From Planctomycetota bacterium (lineage in GTDB: Bacteria; Planctomycetota; Phycisphaerae; UBA1845; CAIVHJ01), in assembly GCA_022565195.1 (NCBI GenBank), contig JADFJZ010000066.1:1-7197 (forward strand): a stretch of 7,197 bases of DNA, in the 5' to 3' direction. The translations under genes were made by a program, and so were the position numbers. Positions 6,531 through 7,197 of this stretch are shown piece by piece. The notes beneath the pieces were generated by a model. It saw only the letters and a program-made list of their open reading frames with translations, did no database searches and was not told where the DNA came from. The first letter of the stretch is position 1; each line of letters starts with the position of its first letter.

Positions 6531-7197
6531 TCACAGCAGAGGGGAAACTCTCATATGCCCCGTCGATGACGGCAAACGTTCAAATGCGGTGGAATAAGTC
6601 TGCGACAAGTGCTCCTCAGTCGTAAACGCGCCGATTGCTTCGTCGTAAAGCAACTCGCTGTCGCGCAGGGCGAGTATGCGGGAATCCAGGGCGATGGCGA
6701 GGTTGAGGTCGTGGCAAATGATGACCAGCGTCCGGCCGGCTGCGTGCAGGCGGCGAAGCAGGGCTGCCAGTTCGACTTGATGTTTGGGGTCCAGGGCTGT
6801 GGTCGGCTCGTCCAGGAAAAGAATGGGGCTCTGCTGCGCCATCGCAGCAGCCAGCAGCACTTTCTGGCGCTCTCCGGCGGAGAGCTGGCTGACGATGCGG
6901 TCCCACATGCCGTCCAGGCCCGCAGCAGCCAGAGACTCTGCGACAATCCGCCGATCCTCGGCGGAGTGCAGAGCGAACGGCCCCTGGTGCGCATAGCGTC
7001 CGGCGGCGACCATGTCGTGTACCGTGAAACCGGCAAAGCCGTCATACTGTTGCGGCACGTAGGCGATGCGGCGGGCGATGACTTTGCGGCTGGTGTAGCG
7101 TCGAAGGTCGCGCCCGTCGAGCAGTACTCGCCCGGATTCGAGCGGCAGCAGCCCCATCATGGCCAGCATCAGCGTGGTCTTGCCGGCGCCGTTGGGG
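6531..7197 (-). CDS. ABC importer ATPase of the FecCD/BtuC system (5'-truncated by the window edge)
   Basis: This is the nucleotide-binding subunit that powers the adjacent permease. The reading frame runs off the right edge. The first complete codons give PNGAGKTT, the end of the Walker A loop (7196-7173), so only the roughly 40 N-terminal residues are missing; the ATG at 7169 is internal and is not the start. Other motifs follow in order: Q-loop VPQQ (around 7058-7047), signature LSAGERQK (from 6884), Walker B ILFLDEP (6824-6804), the D-loop TALD and the switch histidine ICHD (His at 6713-6711). All catalytic residues visible are intact. LSAGE replaces the commoner LSGGQ, a tolerated variant. 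The gene precedes the permease in one transcription unit. The promoter, and any cobalamin or iron regulatory element, would lie beyond 7197. Confidence 0.93.
   Translation of the reverse strand, partial: PNGAGKTTLMLAMMGLLPLESGRVLLDGRDLRRYTSRKVIARRIAYVPQQYDGFAGFTVHDMVAAGRYAHQGPFALHSAEDRRIVAESLAAAGLDGMWDRIVSQLSAGERQKVLLAAAMAQQSPILFLDEPTTALDPKHQVELAALLRRLHAAGRTLVIICHDLNLAIALDSRILALRDSELLYDEAIGAFTTEEHLSQTYSTAFERLPSSTGHMRVSPLL

Noticed and set aside
7020..7197. The ATG at 7169 as the ATPase start.
   Set aside because: The frame continues upstream through PNGAGKTT of Walker A to the window edge, so this ATG is internal.
1..7197. CRISPR array, tRNA, rRNA, integrase, transposase or phage genes.
   Set aside because: I looked for regularly spaced repeats, RNA-gene signatures and mobile-element protein motifs on both strands and saw none.

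Overview
The window carries six protein-coding genes, one of them cut by the right edge, in a GC-rich bacterial chromosome with Shine-Dalgarno-type starts. Several traits together suggest Planctomycetota or a close relative: a secreted protein joining DUF1573 repeats to a TlpA-like thioredoxin, an FHA-GAF-SpoIIE-type signalling protein, futalosine-pathway menaquinone synthesis, a YkwD-type lipoprotein, and palindrome-rich intergenic DNA. This assignment is inferred from gene content; no rRNA or marker gene is present to prove it.

Layout. From the left, two minus-strand genes follow each other: the secreted DUF1573/thioredoxin protein (55-1791) and mqnD (1926-2771). A 119-base gap separates them and contains a good sigma70-like promoter for the first gene, so they are probably separate transcripts. 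A 128-base divergent region follows, then the plus-strand regulator (2900-4528). Next is a 275-base intergenic stretch (4529-4803) with no convincing gene but three separate hairpins. It precedes a plus-strand CAP/SCP-domain lipoprotein (4804-5520). The lipoprotein gene runs tail-to-tail into a minus-strand pair encoding an ABC importer of the BtuCD/FecCD type: the permease (5483-6526) and its ATPase (6531 to beyond the right edge). The lipoprotein and permease coding regions overlap by 38 bases at their 3' ends.

Function. The window reads as ordinary chromosomal housekeeping and accessory genes rather than a mobile island: no transposase, integrase, phage gene, CRISPR array or RNA gene was seen. 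MqnD supplies menaquinone. The DUF1573/thioredoxin protein probably handles disulfides outside the cytoplasmic membrane. The importer takes up an iron chelate, haem or a corrinoid. The CAP protein is an envelope lipoprotein of unknown ligand.

The most unusual item is the regulator at 2900-4528. Its C-terminal half has the SpoIIE/RsbU phosphatase fold pattern, but three of the four expected metal-binding aspartates are replaced, and its FHA domain lacks the usual phosphothreonine-contacting residues. It therefore looks like a pseudoenzyme scaffold. I see no clearly new multi-gene system in the window.
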